This document shows, one piece after another, positions 32,657-44,968 of a DNA stretch of 64,000 nucleotides (position 1 is the first letter of the stretch; every line of letters begins with the position of its first letter). Position numbers and translations under genes: made by a program. Origin of the DNA: Galeruca laticollis (Eukaryota > Arthropoda > Insecta > Coleoptera > Chrysomelidae); NCBI GenBank assembly GCA_963921935.1, contig OY998175.1, positions 262,501,709-262,565,708 of the forward strand, read 5' to 3'. The notes under the pieces were generated by a model. That model was not told the DNA's origin and did not search any database. It was given only the letters and a program-made list of their open reading frames with translations.

Positions 32657-33549
32657 TGTACAGGGTGATTGGTTATAAATTGACCACTCCTTTAACTCTT
32701 TTATTACTAAAGGTACAATAAATTTTTTTTAATAAAAGTTAAAATATGTGAGATTGGGTTAAGAATACAAAACATTATATTGTACAGGGTGGTTGGTTAT
32801 AAATTGACCACTCCTTTAACTCTTTTATTACTAAAGACTCAAAAAAGTTTTAAATAAAAGTTGTGGGAATATACTTGAATTTTTGTGAGACAATACACAC
32901 AACACAAGAAACCAGTGGCGTGTCTAAGTCACGTGATATAGGTATTAACTTATTCTTTCAAATGGGACACCCTGTAAATTTTCACATTTTTCAGATCCTC
33001 TCGACGAGCTGATTTCAAGGATGTACTACATACTCGATGTCTGTATGTGTAGTAAAGGATCTACACTATCTACAGCCATCTGAAAATCACATTTTCTTGA
33101 GTTTAGGAGGCTGTAGTAGCCAAACGGTTGACAATCGAGATAAACAGCTTACATATCCCTATCTTCTATTCTGTGACATAAAAAATTTTTGATACAGAGT
33201 GATCAAAAATCAGACGGGATTTTTAATCAGTTTGTATCAAATAATTTTTTATATCACAGAATAGAACTTGAAAAGTTAGGTTAGGGATAATTAAGCCGTT
33301 GTTCTGGATTCTCAACCGTGTGGCTACTACAGCCTTCCAAACTCAAAAAAATGTAAGTTTCAGTTGGCTTTAGATCATTTACTATACATAACAGACATCA
33401 AGTATGATATATCGTTGAAATCAGCTCGTCGAGAGGATTGAAAAAATGTGAACATTCACAGGTTGTCCCATTTGAATACAATGAAATACTACCTGTGTCA
33501 CGTGACTTTGCCATGTCACTGGTTTTTTTCTAACCAATCACCCTCTACT
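32657..33549. repeat. foldback element with arms of about 280 bp and a doubled left end
   Basis: The left end TGTACAGGGTG(A/G)TTGGTTA occurs twice, 124 bp apart (32657 and 32781). The right end is the inverse (TAACCAATCACCCT, ending near 33547). The arms (about 32930-33220 and 33220-33497) contain inverse copies of CCTCTCGACGAGCTGATTTC and GGCTGTAGTAGCCA with almost no loop. No coding capacity. It lies within the MADF gene intron. Confidence 0.85.
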
Positions 33550-33585
33550 TATGACAACGATATATTTATTTATTATTCCATACAT

Positions 33586-34404
33586 TCATCCTATCATCAT
33601 ATCTTGCCATAATACTTTTCCGTAGTTGTTGAAATAATTTTTGAAATGTTTTCGTATCTCTTTAGCTTCTCTTCCATAATTCCTATTATGATTTAATGGT
33701 AATGGTAAAAATGTTTCTCCATAATTTCGCCAATCACCTTGGATTATAGTTCCATTTTCAGTATCTCCAAGGTCCAAACTACGAGGTGGAGTGTACGGTT
33801 GTCTTGCATTTGTACGTAAAAAATTATGTAAAACGCAAGCTGCTGAATTGATATCTTCCACAATGGCAGGTTTAGTATTTATTTCTGTATGGAAAATTCT
33901 AAATCTTGCAGCTAATATTCCAAATTAATTTTCTATTATTCTCCTCGCACGGCTCAGACAATAATTAAAAATACGTGTTCTGCCCCACTCAAATTGTTGG
34001 TAGAAAACGGTTTCACTATGTTCTTAGACAGGGCAAACGAATCATCTGCCACAAAGACATACGGAATCGGAGTTTCATCCCTGCATCCAAGTAATGGCTG
34101 GTTCGTTGGAAAATTTAGTCCCCTGATTGTAATTTTCTGTTAAATGTTGTGTTTTCCATAACCCACCATCTGACACCCTTCCGTTTGTTCCTACATGTAC
34201 CATAATAAATTCATAATTAGTATTGGCTATTGCCAGCATAACAATACTATGACACCCTTTATAATTAAAGTAGTAACTCCCAGAACCAGGTGGCGGAACA
34301 ATTTGTATGTGTTTTCCGTCTAATGCTCCGCACCAATTAGGAAAGTTTCAGGATTGTTGAAATTCTCTTGCAATTGTAATCCAGTCTTGTTGACATTTAG
34401 GGAA
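33586..34404 (-). pseudogene. PIF/Harbinger transposase, exon 2 (catalytic domain)
   Basis: On the minus strand, after the acceptor TTTGTTTCAG (AG at 34405-34406), the frame starts FPKCQQDW and contains WCGALDGKH (first aspartate), HVGTNGRVSDGG (second aspartate), RRIIEN (glutamate) and CVLHNFLRTNAR, the order of the Harbinger DDE domain. The enzyme cuts at TWA sites. Stops (after REFQQS and after MQG) and a frame change near 33930 show decay. Confidence 0.88.
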
Positions 34405-34426
34405 CTGAAACAAATTTAACTTTTAG

Positions 34427-34800
34427 TATGTTGTCCAAGAAACACAAACACCAGCTATTAAAAAACGAAAAATAGAATCAATGAAACAAAACTCAATTTT
34501 ACAGAAGACTTATGAAGTTATAAACCAACTTGATGACGAGTATATCGCCTTTGGAAACAACATTGCTCATCAGTTAAGATCTATGGCTAAAAACCAGCAA
34601 ACCTTGGCAAAGAAAATAATAAACGAAACATTGTTTTTTGGAGAACTGGGCCAACTAAATATAGAAGCAACCACACAATTTGGCAATTTTATTCAAAATC
34701 CGATGGGATTTTATTTGGAGGCAGTTCACGTGATAATTATAGTACAAGACCATCCTCTTCAAATACACCTATGGTAAGCGAAGACGATACCCACTTATGA
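34427..34800 (+). pseudogene. Harbinger MADF-protein last exon
   Basis: After the acceptor TTTAACTTTTAG (ends 34426) the frame continues in phase from exon 1 with a basic KKRK patch, then a helical block (FGNNIAHQLRSMAKNQQTLA ... IINETLFFGELG) typical of the C-terminus of these MADF proteins. A frame change near 34715 separates a short Ser/Thr-rich end. It lies wholly inside the transposase intron 34405-34923 on the other strand. Confidence 0.7.
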
Positions 34801-34923
34801 GCTTTATAAATATTTTTTTTGGGTTTGCTGTAAACGTTAATCTTAATTCTACATCCTAGTTCATTTTCTGTTCTGTTTTTTGTTATAAATAGGTAAAACT
34901 AATAAAGTATTTTTCAATTTTAC

Positions 34924-35403
34924 CTGTAAATATTTATTTTTCAGTGACTGGTAAATTGCTCGACATGTTTCCGGAATAATTGTTCTTAACGACTGTGGTG
35001 ATATTGCACAACTAAATTTCAAATCTTCATAAGATCTTCCTGTTGCAAGAAAACGTAACGTATCTGTTAATCGGTAGTAATCGCTTCTCTCATTACAGTA
35101 TTTTGTTTTTTCATTAGTGGCTCGATCGATTCCAGAATAAATCTAAATTGATCATCATCCATACGTAGATAATTTTTTAAATGGGACTTTTCGGAAATCC
35201 TTAATTCGGCTAACAAATTCAAGTGCGAAAATTGACTCCTTTTCTTGTACCACCCTTTTGACCACAACCGTTTTCTTTTTTTAGTTAGCTCGTCTACAAT
35301 TATAATGGCCGCTCATTTTCTTTTTATATAATTCTAGCGGGCAATTTGGCGTATTAAATAATTTTAATAGATTTTGTTCTGCAGGGTACTGGTATGTTGC
35401 CAT
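34924..35403 (-). pseudogene. PIF/Harbinger transposase, exon 1 (N-terminal part)
   Basis: The ATG at 35403 gives MATYQYPAEQ. In another frame comes DELTKKRKRLWSKGWYKKR then LRMDDDQFRFILE and, after a frame change near 35070, RFLATGRSYEDLKF, the conserved N-terminal blocks of Harbinger transposases. The exon ends TATTTACAG|GTAAAA (GT at 34922-34923), a usable splice donor leading to the acceptor at 34405. Several frameshifts, non-functional. Confidence 0.85.
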
Positions 35404-37215
35404 TATATTCTAAGTTTCTTCTCAGTTTTTGTTTCCCAGAAATTAATTTGAAATTTAGTTATTGTTATTATCGCCTTTCTTTCAACCTGTAAGTTCAGGT
35501 ATTTAATCCCATATTTTGACTATAAAGTATCTCGGGATTATCTCAATACCGAGCCTTGTCAAGGAAACCAATCTACGACAGTTAAAACGTAAAGTGATAT
35601 TTGAACGGATGTACAATGTATATATAAAAATCAAAATAAATAGCCTTTAATACTTCAAGCTATAACAAGTGCAATAAGTACATCTAAAATTAATAATTAA
35701 TAAAAGTACACGACAATAATCTGAAAAATATTGTGTTAAGAAACGAGAAGACACATAAAAAGAAATGACAAGTAGCGGAACTCTAAAGAAAACTTCCGGG
35801 AATGGAGATATGGAAACAGAGTAGTGGAGCTTATACAAGGAGAAGGTAGAGAGATATTGAATATTGATTTGGAAGATACAACCTAACTGAATAATCACCC
35901 AGAAAACGGTAAGCAAACTCATAATACACAAATAAATAATTAGACCAATACTAACTTACGCTGCAACAGTGTATTATATTTCCACCAATCACAACTTCAG
36001 CACTTTGCAGGAGGTGCAAAAAAGTGGATATCAAACATTTCTGATTTCCAAAATTTCTTAATACTACTATCCTAACCTACTTTTTAGAACTTCATATCAA
36101 AAATCTCCACAAACTTTCACAATCATCGTCTTCCTAAAAATCTTCATAACAATATAAAAGCTGCTAGTTATGCAATGGATACCCACGAGGGTGGATGTAA
36201 GCTTTTGCATGGTTACTAGTTACTCACTTAATAATTTGTTTAGTTACAACAACCAACTATTTCGAATTTGGATTTAACTAAGTTACTCCTAATCAAACCT
36301 CACACTATCACCCAATATGAACAAAGCTATATTTCTGTCCGTCGTAAACTAACCCTACGTTCAATTTCGAAACCCAGTTCTTCAGCTGCTTTACAGGTAT
36401 ATACCATTCGATAAACCGGTGTAAAAATCTTTTTTTATACAAAGGACACAGTAACTTTCTTCAACGGAAACAATTGAATAATACTCAGAGGGCAAGGCGT
36501 CAAGTTCATCATAATGTTGTATGCAAGGGGTTCAAGAATTAGCAAACCATCGGCTCGACATATTATTCTCAGATAATGAAAATATTTAGTTGATAAAGAT
36601 AGTTTTATCTACACCTGTTGAATTATATATTAATTTTTCAACTGCTTTTAAGCAATTAATAGTATCTGTAAACAAACAGCGTCAGTTATATCAACTCACT
36701 ACTATTACTCACGCTCTGTACTTTTGTACAAGCTGATTGGCCAAAAGGGAAGCGTTCATTATTGTTATTGAGGGGAGTAATGTCACTTGAATAATTTTGA
36801 CTTTTCCAAATTAAGTTTATTTGTTCAATAAATAATAATGTTGTATTCTTAGCTTTTTACAGTAGTTATATGATTTATAATTAATACCTAATTATTGTTG
36901 AGGGGTTCGTTGATGATCCCGAGAAGAATAAGTCATATACTGCAAATAAAATATACAGTTCTATACACCTTAACCAGTTAGTACATCAACATAATATTTA
37001 CAACAAACACAAAAAGAAACAATAAACTTAAGTAATTCAGTTTATTGTTGTTCAAACTTTTAATAGTAAATTTTATTATAAATCAAAATGAGTAACTACA
37101 ACTAAAATTTTCATAGCAATGTTATATGTAACTGTTAAGATTTGTGAATAAAGATCTTTCTCTGTACTTTCATCCTAGTATCTACTGTTATAGTCGTAGA
37201 TAAAGTATTGTATTC
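35404..37215. other. no gene recognised
   Basis: Part of this is presumably the outer end of the Harbinger element, whose border I cannot place. The minus-strand ORF at 35647-35931 has no recognisable content. Confidence 0.35.
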
Positions 37216-37295
37216 AACTTGCGTTAATGGTCATAACTCACTTGATGAAATACAAACTTCATCTGCGTGAGTTATGACCTACATTACCGCTAGTT
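37216..37295. repeat. small palindromic MITE, about 80 bp
   Basis: The left arm AACTTGCGTTAATG-GTCATAACTCAC pairs with the inverse on the right (GTGAGTTATGACC ... CGCTAGTT). One arm has a three-base gap. No coding capacity. Confidence 0.55.
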
Positions 37296-37925
37296 AAATA
37301 ATATACAATTAATCGTAATCACCAATAACACTAAGAGAGTAATGACATCAGGAGGAAAATCGCATTGCAAGGATGAGGAAACTAATGAATAAAACCGATG
37401 GAATTATAGATGAGATAGAATACATTACGAAACAAAAAAGGAAAAGCACAAATCATCTTAAAGTCTCAGATGTGAAGAATCAAAGACTTGAAAGAAACAA
37501 ACATCATGCTATCGCAAATGATAAGGAATACAGAAAAGTAAAAATGAGCTATTGAGAAAATACTTATAAAATTGGAAGAAGGTTGGATACTCAAAGCAAA
37601 TATGGATCTGGAGGTAGATCTGGAACCGGTCAGTGTCGGGAAAAAAGACAATATGGCCTATGCTATAGTAATGGAAAACCTAACCGATAAAATGAATATA
37701 CTTAAGAATATAAGTGGATTCAAATGCATGAAGGATCTCAAAATATTCACGGACTCGGATATGAGGAAGAAAGAAATATACATGTATAAAACTATGAGAC
37801 TGAGTACAAGAAGAAAGGAGTAGAGAGCAAAAATGGGATATATGGTGATAAAAATAAATGGAACCCATTGGAAATGGGACACATAAAAATTAGTTGAGTA
37901 CGACAGGGGTTTTCAAGGTAGCATA
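37296..37925 (+). other. Lys/Glu-rich open stretches of unknown origin
   Basis: ORFs 37373-37555 and 37572-37823 are highly charged and could belong to the decayed LINE whose tail follows, but nothing in them is diagnostic. Confidence 0.3.
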
Positions 37926-38054
37926 ATGGATAAAAGAAATAGAGGAAGACCAAGAAAAATATGGATGGCGGAAATTAACAAAGCGATCGAAAACAGAGTA
38001 GATCAGTCACGTCAAGTACTATCCCAAATAAATGACCGGAAAACATGGAGATAA
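37926..38054 (+). pseudogene. LINE reverse-transcriptase protein, C-terminal tail
   Basis: One frame reads NRGRPRKIWMAEINKAIE ... NDRKTWR then TAA. GRPRK.W...I followed by DR..WR is a tail signature common to many arthropod non-LTR retrotransposon fragments. Only about 42 codons are recognisable. Confidence 0.5.
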
Positions 38055-40006
38055 GTCTGGATAGATATATTTAACAGATGTTGCTTCTGGCCTGCTCCAC
38101 TGCGTCCTTTTCAAATTTATTGTGGAAGCTGAAACAAAAACCTCTTACTCTCAGGGTAAAAATTATTAAAATAATTGAAAGTATTAAAAGAGAGTAGGTT
38201 CTTTCCAAACTGACAAAGAGATTGGAGATAACGGAGCCAGTTCTCAGGGCTCTGTTATCTGAAAGAAGTTTAATTGAAGAAAAAAAATGTGAAAAAGAAA
38301 AAGAAAGAGAGAGAGAGAAAAACTAAAAGAACAGTAAAGTTACATCAATAGTAAGGGCGCCACTAACTTTGTTACTAAACAAAATTAGAAAAAATCAACA
38401 TCCTTAATCAGTCAACTCTTACCTGCTGTGCTCTGCTAGTTTTTTGACAATACTTATGAAAAAAAAAATGTGCTGGAGGCTAATTCTCAGGTCTTCCTGT
38501 ATAATAAATAAAACAACAGACTACCAATATGTATGAATATAATGATTGAAAAAATATTTAAACGTGTTACATAGTTTGACAATAATGGGTTAGTAAAAGT
38601 GTGTATGTGTGAAGAAAAAGAAAGTATAAATTAAAACTAAAACGAGCTGTACAAATATGAATGGTGAAGCCATACAATATAATTTTACTTATCTTGAAGT
38701 AGAAAGTCGAAGTCAATTCTCCATAAAATCTTCTTAGGTTAAATAATTATCAGTATGATACACAGTATCTAGATCATGAATTGGCTCTTATGGAAACACC
38801 ATTTCTTGTGAGTCAATACAAATTGCCGACAAATCTACATCTAAGTTCTTCAGTCGGGTGATTTTAGTTAAATTTACCGATATAATTAAATTATTCCTGG
38901 CGGTATCGCTACAAGAACACCAAGTGTGTTACAGATAGACCTTTTTTTAATTAACACGATATTTAGATATCTGTCCAGCGACATATATAAAACTGTTCTT
39001 ATCAATTTTTTCACAGAAATACAATCTAGTTTAAGGATTTGTCCTGGACAAAAACCTGTATCAATTTAAGAAAATATTACCCAAAAAAAATAAAACATAC
39101 CAGTAATCCCTGCGAATTTGTTCTTAGAACAAGTTTTTTTAATAAATATACAGAATATTTAAAACTTTTATCAGGATTTCTGTGACTACCATTCTCTATT
39201 ACAATCTCTCGTATAGTGCCGCATTCCGAATTTCTATTCAGGATTTTTTTCTGTGAGATATCTATACAGTTTATTCCACCAACATCTAAATAGTTGTTTA
39301 AAACATTGGCAAGGGAGGACGTGTGGTCTATTCCACCAATAAATTTAACATTCTTCGCTGAATTATTTATTTAAAACTCTATTAGAAGTGTTAACTGCTA
39401 AGTGAACGTTTCAAAGCCTTAATCTAGATTACACTAGTTTTCTCAAGAAATCTATCAGCTTACAGAATGAATCTTTCCTCCCTCCTTTGATCAACAGAAT
39501 CTACATTAGGTCTCTTCTACCAAACCCATCAATCATAGATGTCCGAGCTCACAATGCCCTATTAACAGACCCACAACAGTTTTGACCGTTATGCTGCCTT
39601 TATTCATCAGGTCTGTCGTGAATTTAGGCGACAATTCTGATATTAGCTGTTTAGCTTTTCTTTGATTTGGTGAATTTCTCCACCATAACCTACAGTTATA
39701 CTCCATCCATTTTTTGTGGCCGATTTGGTTACTGATTCTGCAGCACCGCAGAAGCGTTTCGGTTCAACGAATGGCTTTGGCAAACTTGATTAGCCATTTC
39801 GTTGCCCTTATCACCAGAGGAGTCGGGAGAAAAGACATTATCACAAATTCAGCTCGTCTTCACGACTTACATCCGTGGAAGGGAACGAAGACATGAGAAG
39901 GAGTAAAAGATCCTATATTGATTATTTATCATTTGAAGCTCAGTTTCGTCATCCTGTTGCACCATTTTTCACAAGAGAATAGCAAAATTGTTCTTTTCCT
40001 TCAAAA
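38055..40006. other. no gene recognised; purine tract at 38277-38335
   Basis: AT-rich spacer with a long purine run rich in GAGAGA and GAAAAAG. ORFs are short and without family resemblance. Confidence 0.4.
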
Positions 40007-40339
40007 TTATTTCAGAAATTTCACCAGGGAGTCTTTTAGCGTAGCTATGCTCGACGGATTTTTTCCTGAACCATACTGTTCTGTAACATAAGAAGGCGAG
40101 TGGTTAGAATCAATATTCCACGCTTCATAAACTTGAATGTTGTTTGACAATATCTCACCCCTATATAAAAAACCCACTGACTCAAAAAGAACGAGTTTTG
40201 AGTTAGTGGCTTTATCGAATTCCGGACTGGAATACCTATACATCAATATAACTCGCGTAACTATACCTTCAACCGCTGTTAAAAGATGGCGATAGATGCT
40301 GCCATACTCAAATGAGTTTGCCCCCAAAGGCGCGAGCAC
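40007..40339 (-). other. unassigned 110-codon open frame, no ATG start
   Basis: An open frame without an upstream ATG; it follows a TAA, and the only nearby ATG is in another frame that stops at once. The composition is protein-like (VLFESVGFLYRGEILSNNIQ, NNIQVYEAWNIDSNHSPSY). I do not recognise it. It could be a fragment of a transposable element or viral gene, or chance. Confidence 0.25.
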
Positions 40340-40784
40340 TAGTCCGTCATTTTAGTTGAGTTCCTGTTGGAGTGAGTGACGCACGTTTGAATAGTTGCAG
40401 ATTTTGAGTTGCAGCTTACACGAAATTTATTGAGTAAATTTCCTCATTTATTTTTAGTTGATCGAGCTTTGCTGACAATTCTTTGTAAGGAGTAATAGTT
40501 AATTTTGATTTAAGGAGGTTTTGATTTTTTTTATATTTCGAGTTCCTCCGATTTATATGAAAGTGAAGGTAAATTTCGATCTACCGTAGTTTTGTTGAAT
40601 CTAACTTTATATTTGTTAATTTTTGCCTGTTCAGTGAAATATTTACTTTTTATAGAGAAAATAGTTTGTTTATATTAGGTTTAATTATTATTTTTTATTT
40701 GTTATACAGTAGCTAAACATAGTACGTGCTTTTGATGATGATTCAAGACCTATTCTAATTCCTGGTATAATAAAGCTCAAAAAT
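40340..40784. other. upstream flank of the decayed multicopy gene
   Basis: AT-rich sequence with no recognisable ORF. Possibly the 5' region of the repeat unit that follows. Confidence 0.3.
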
Positions 40785-43004
40785 ATGAACGAGTTAGTTC
40801 TATCACCGAGCATTTTAGAATCTTTGCTGAAACTTATTGAGCAGCCTACAATCGATGAGGGACGACGACGAGTTCCTAAACGTCAGTATGCTGCCTCGTC
40901 AGTTTATAGCGGCGATGAGACTGATTTCGACGATTCCGATTTACAGCCGCACTGAGAAAATCCTGTTCCTAAAAGAAAAATAATTTTCTCCCCCTTTCGT
41001 AACTCGTCTATTTCATCAGGCTCGTGTAGTAGCTCCAGCAGTAGCTCTAGCAGCAGTAGTGACTAAACGAATGAACATGATGATACTGGCCCTAGTTGCG
41101 AGATTCATTGCAACTAAAATAACAATGCCGACAATAACTACGAGGATCACAATCTGGGTCAAAATATTAATCCAAGTGAGACTCTAGCGAAGAAGGACCA
41201 AAGCAGTGTAGAAAGAAACTGAGGCAACCGGAGACATGGAAGGTCAATATACCAAAGCCCTCAAAAATTCAGGCAAGTCGAGGGGTCAACTAAAAAAAGA
41301 AATTCCTGCTCGCAAAAGTCGACCACCTTGCGAAGAAAAGTGTCGTTTGAAATATACTACCAAGTCCAACTCAACAACTCATCAAAAATGGTTAAAAGAA
41401 TTATGGAAACTCGGTGATCTTCAGCGACAGAGGGAGTACATTGTACGACATACCCATGAAATGAAGCCCAAGTACCGATACTCAACCACGGAAACCTCCC
41501 CGGGTCCTGAATACGGCCTTCTATTTTGAAGAAAATAAATCGCGCATTCGTGTTTGCAAGACAATTTTTAAAGCCACACTCGATTTAGGTGATCAATTAA
41601 TTAAAACAGCGTTTACCAAAAAGACGGAAGCTGGGTTTATCGAGGGACAGTACAGAGGAGAACATGAAAATCATCCTATGATAGATCCTGTAATTAACGA
41701 AAGCATTACTCAAGTTATCAACTCAATTCAACGCGTTGAGTCGCATTATCTTCAAAATCAGACTACTCACGGATATATTCAAAGCGAAAGATCATTCGCA
41801 GATATTTACCAGGATTATAATAGATCACGCCAAGCTAATGACTTGTCATTTGCTCTCGAATCAACATTTGAACGCATATTGACATCTATTTGAGAAAGAC
41901 CTAGCGCGAAGTGAGAAAGAAAAGGACAAAAAGAATCTCTTTCTGTTTTCAACTTAAAACTATACTTTTTTAAAAATTTATCCAATTACAATAATTACAC
42001 ATTAATAATATATTTATTGGAGTTAACAATATCAAGTATATAATCATTCTGATTCCAAAATATGTATATTGAAACTATGCAATGACCAATAGTACAATTT
42101 AGCATTATGACGTAGTCGATCGTCCGATGATGGTTCGATGTAACGATACCATATGAGGTAATAAATTCGGCTAACGGGACATTTATCGTTTCATAACTAT
42201 CTCCAGGCAGTAATGCCAATTCCTAAAGGGTAAGTGTCTCTGTCGTCTCTGTCTAGAATGAATTGTTACAATTTCACTATTAGTGATTTGTATGCAAATA
42301 ATGTGGATGGTTTTTTGTGGGATGAAACTGAAGGAAAGCGTGGTTCAGTAGAAATCGGAAGCTGTGTTTTAGCTTTCATCGAAATGCTGCTCAATAATCA
42401 TCCCACTGGAGACATAGATCTAATATTCCACTCAGACCACTGTTGCGGGCAACAAAAAACCTAGTACTTGTTATCTGCTTATGCCTATGCTGCGTTCAAT
42501 GTACACAGTGTTATAGAGAAGCAGCTGAAGAGGCATATAAAATCAGGCCCTATTTACACACCACAGCAATATACAACATTGATCAGGTGTTCCAAAATAT
42601 CTGGACCAACATACAAAGTGCATGAAATCACACATGACCTCTTTTATGACTAGATAGTGTTGCAAGAAGCTTGGGGCACAAATTTCAATATCGATGAAAG
42701 TAACAACCAAGTTAAGTGGAATGCTGTAAATGTCCTCAAAGTAGAAAAAGGAAATCCAATGGCCTTTTTCTTTGAAACGTCATTTGCAGAGACTGAATTA
42801 AAAAAATGTTGGGTGAACAAGAGATAGACTAGATGCATAGTAGAATCAACACCTGGTATTACCATAAATTTGAGTTTGAGTAGAGCATACACACAAAAAA
42901 TTAGTTTGTCTGAAGCAAAAAACAACAATATTAAAGAACTTGTAGTCAAAGATGTGATTCCGATGCCTTATTATGACAGTTTTCACAAAAATGTTTTGTA
43001 TTGA
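40785..43004 (+). pseudogene. decayed member of a multicopy arthropod family with a SDxCCGQQK block
   Basis: From ATG 40785 the blocks appear in order but in changing frames: an acidic start; a poly-Ser stretch (about 41026-41064); RQPETWKVN then KALKNSGKSRGQ; RPPCEEKCRLK; LGDLQRQREYI; KPKYRYSTTE; VCKTIFKATLDL; ESHYLQNQTT; then FLWDETEGKRGSVEIG, FHSDHCCGQQK (about 42435), GPIYTPQQYTTLI, GNPMAFFFETSF, ending KDVIPMPYYDSFHKN and TGA at 43002. I recall many near-identical uncharacterised predictions with this order in beetles, aphids and moths, often hundreds per genome, which suggests a transposon-encoded protein. I know of no agreed function. At least eight stops or frame changes mean it is dead. 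Confidence 0.6.
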
Positions 43005-44510
43005 CGTTACCACTACAGGTTTCATAGTAGAAGTAGGTAGACTGGTTTAAGAATTTTGTGCCATTAACAACTTTATTTGAATGGAAAGTAACAATTGAAA
43101 ATAATAGACCAATAAGTAAACTGTGATTTGCATTTTTAAGACTGTGGGGTACTATTACGTGAGTAAGTAAAACTAAAATGAAAATAGAGACTGCCTGAGA
43201 ATTTAATAATAACTTAATGATTTTATGGTTTTCGGCTTTTATTAATGTTAGTTCAGAACCTGTACATATTTTAAGATTGTTCTGATAGTGCGTAAAGACA
43301 TAAGAATACCTAAATTTATTATTGTTCACGGGAGAGAAAAGTTTTTGTTAACGTATTATTGCTGTGAGTATTTAAAAACGCATAATTATTAATTATTATA
43401 CGTGTACAATCGCAATTTCGATAAAATGTTTAGTATCTAAGTAAAAAGGACATAATATTTCATAATACTAATCATTGTACTTAGTGTTTCTCTTTTATTC
43501 ATTTAGTAAATAAATAACTTCCTATTTGAGTACATATTTTATTTATTTCAACTAATTTAGATCTATAAAAACTAAAGCTTGTGTTCCTAAGATTAGCTCG
43601 TTGCAATCACACGTTCATAGCGTTAACTCAAAACCCCCGACAAAAAGGTATTTTATTTTTCGGGTGAAAAGTAATGTAACTCAATTTTATTTTAGATGGA
43701 GTAAAGTAACCCGACTTAGTACTCAAAAAATGTGCTTACTCCTGCTGCAAAACTATAGTAACTAATAAATCTTGTTATTTTCATGGTTTCTAAGTGACAA
43801 AATATTAATATTCCAATTAAACAGCTTTAGAAATCGTTACCTTTATGAATGTCTCATTGGATCTTTAATATCTTTCTCAAATACTCTAAAAACAGTTTTT
43901 CGTCATTTCTGAAAAATTTGGTTTTTTGAGTTGCCGGAGTCTTCATCTATGGGTGCGATATATACTTCAAAATAGGAAGATTGATAATTATTCCACAAAA
44001 TGACCCTAGGGAAAGACATACAGGGAAATGAAAAATTGTGAGAATCATAATTACAAGATGTAACAAAAATTTCCTACGTCTGATTCCAATATCCAATGTA
44101 GTTCCAAGACAAGATTAATACAAATGTTTCGATTAACATCGATGAAATGCAAACAATTCATTGTTTTCAAGCAAACATATATTTATTTCGAGTACGGTCC
44201 TGACCGTTATTGGGTTGCCACCTGAAATCGATCAGCTCCTAAGTGCGAGTGTAAAATCAAATAAATTCAATCCAAAGTCATAATCTACCTTAGTTAAATA
44301 AAATTCGTAAGTAATATTTACAACTGAATTAGAATAGTATATAGAAGTAATAAGACGAAATTTGATCAACAAACCAGCTGCTGATCAAAAGGAATTCCAT
44401 TATCCACTTTTTACTTCTGACTCTGTCTCAGTAGACAGGGTCGGACCTGCACATGATATTGCAGAAGCACAACATAGTTTCCAAAGGTACTTAATTTCAA
44501 AAGTTATATA
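43005..44510. other. no gene recognised
   Basis: AT-rich. The 127-codon minus ORF at 42946-43329 overlaps the preceding pseudogene and looks like chance. The last part is presumably the 5' UTR of the LINE. Confidence 0.4.
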
Positions 44511-44968
44511 ATGAATAATAACTCTAATAGCAATTCACAACAACCCGGAATGTCATATTCGAGTGTATTGGGACAAAGTCAACAATCAAAGTACCCGCCA
44601 AAAGAACCAGCTATTATTTTTCCGTCAATAACAGGAATAAAATGCCAAGAATACTTGTATCAAGTCGGTCCACTTATCTCACCTAAAAATATACTATATG
44701 TTTCACGCATGGCTAATGACAGAATATGTATATATTTATCATCGAAACAGATTGTAGACAAATTTTTGGAAGATTATGGAGGAGAATTTACTATTAACGG
44801 CCAACAAATCAATGCTCGTAGGATTATTACTCCAGCAGCAAGACTTGTAATTTCAAATGTTTGCCCTTCAATCCCTAACAACATTATCCAAGCAGCCTTA
44901 GAAAATATTGGACTGAAACTAATGTCAAATATAACATTCCTAAGAATTGGTGTAACTGATGCTGCGTA
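44511..44968 (+). pseudogene. I-clade LINE ORF1 (Gag-like), 5' part
   Basis: ATG 44511 opens a Gln/Ser/Asn-rich start followed by a conserved ORF1 region (PKNILYVSRMANDRICIYLSS ... NISNVCPSIPNN-type sequence) that binds LINE RNA. The frame is cut after GVTDAAY at 44968 by the BEL/Pao LTR; the same protein resumes at 53559 with SHILSFLRQVY. Confidence 0.85.

Noticed and set aside
42946..43329. 127-codon minus-strand ORF with a membrane-like stretch
   Set aside because: Runs into the 3' part of the decayed multicopy gene on the other strand and is AT-rich; hydrophobicity follows from T-rich codons.
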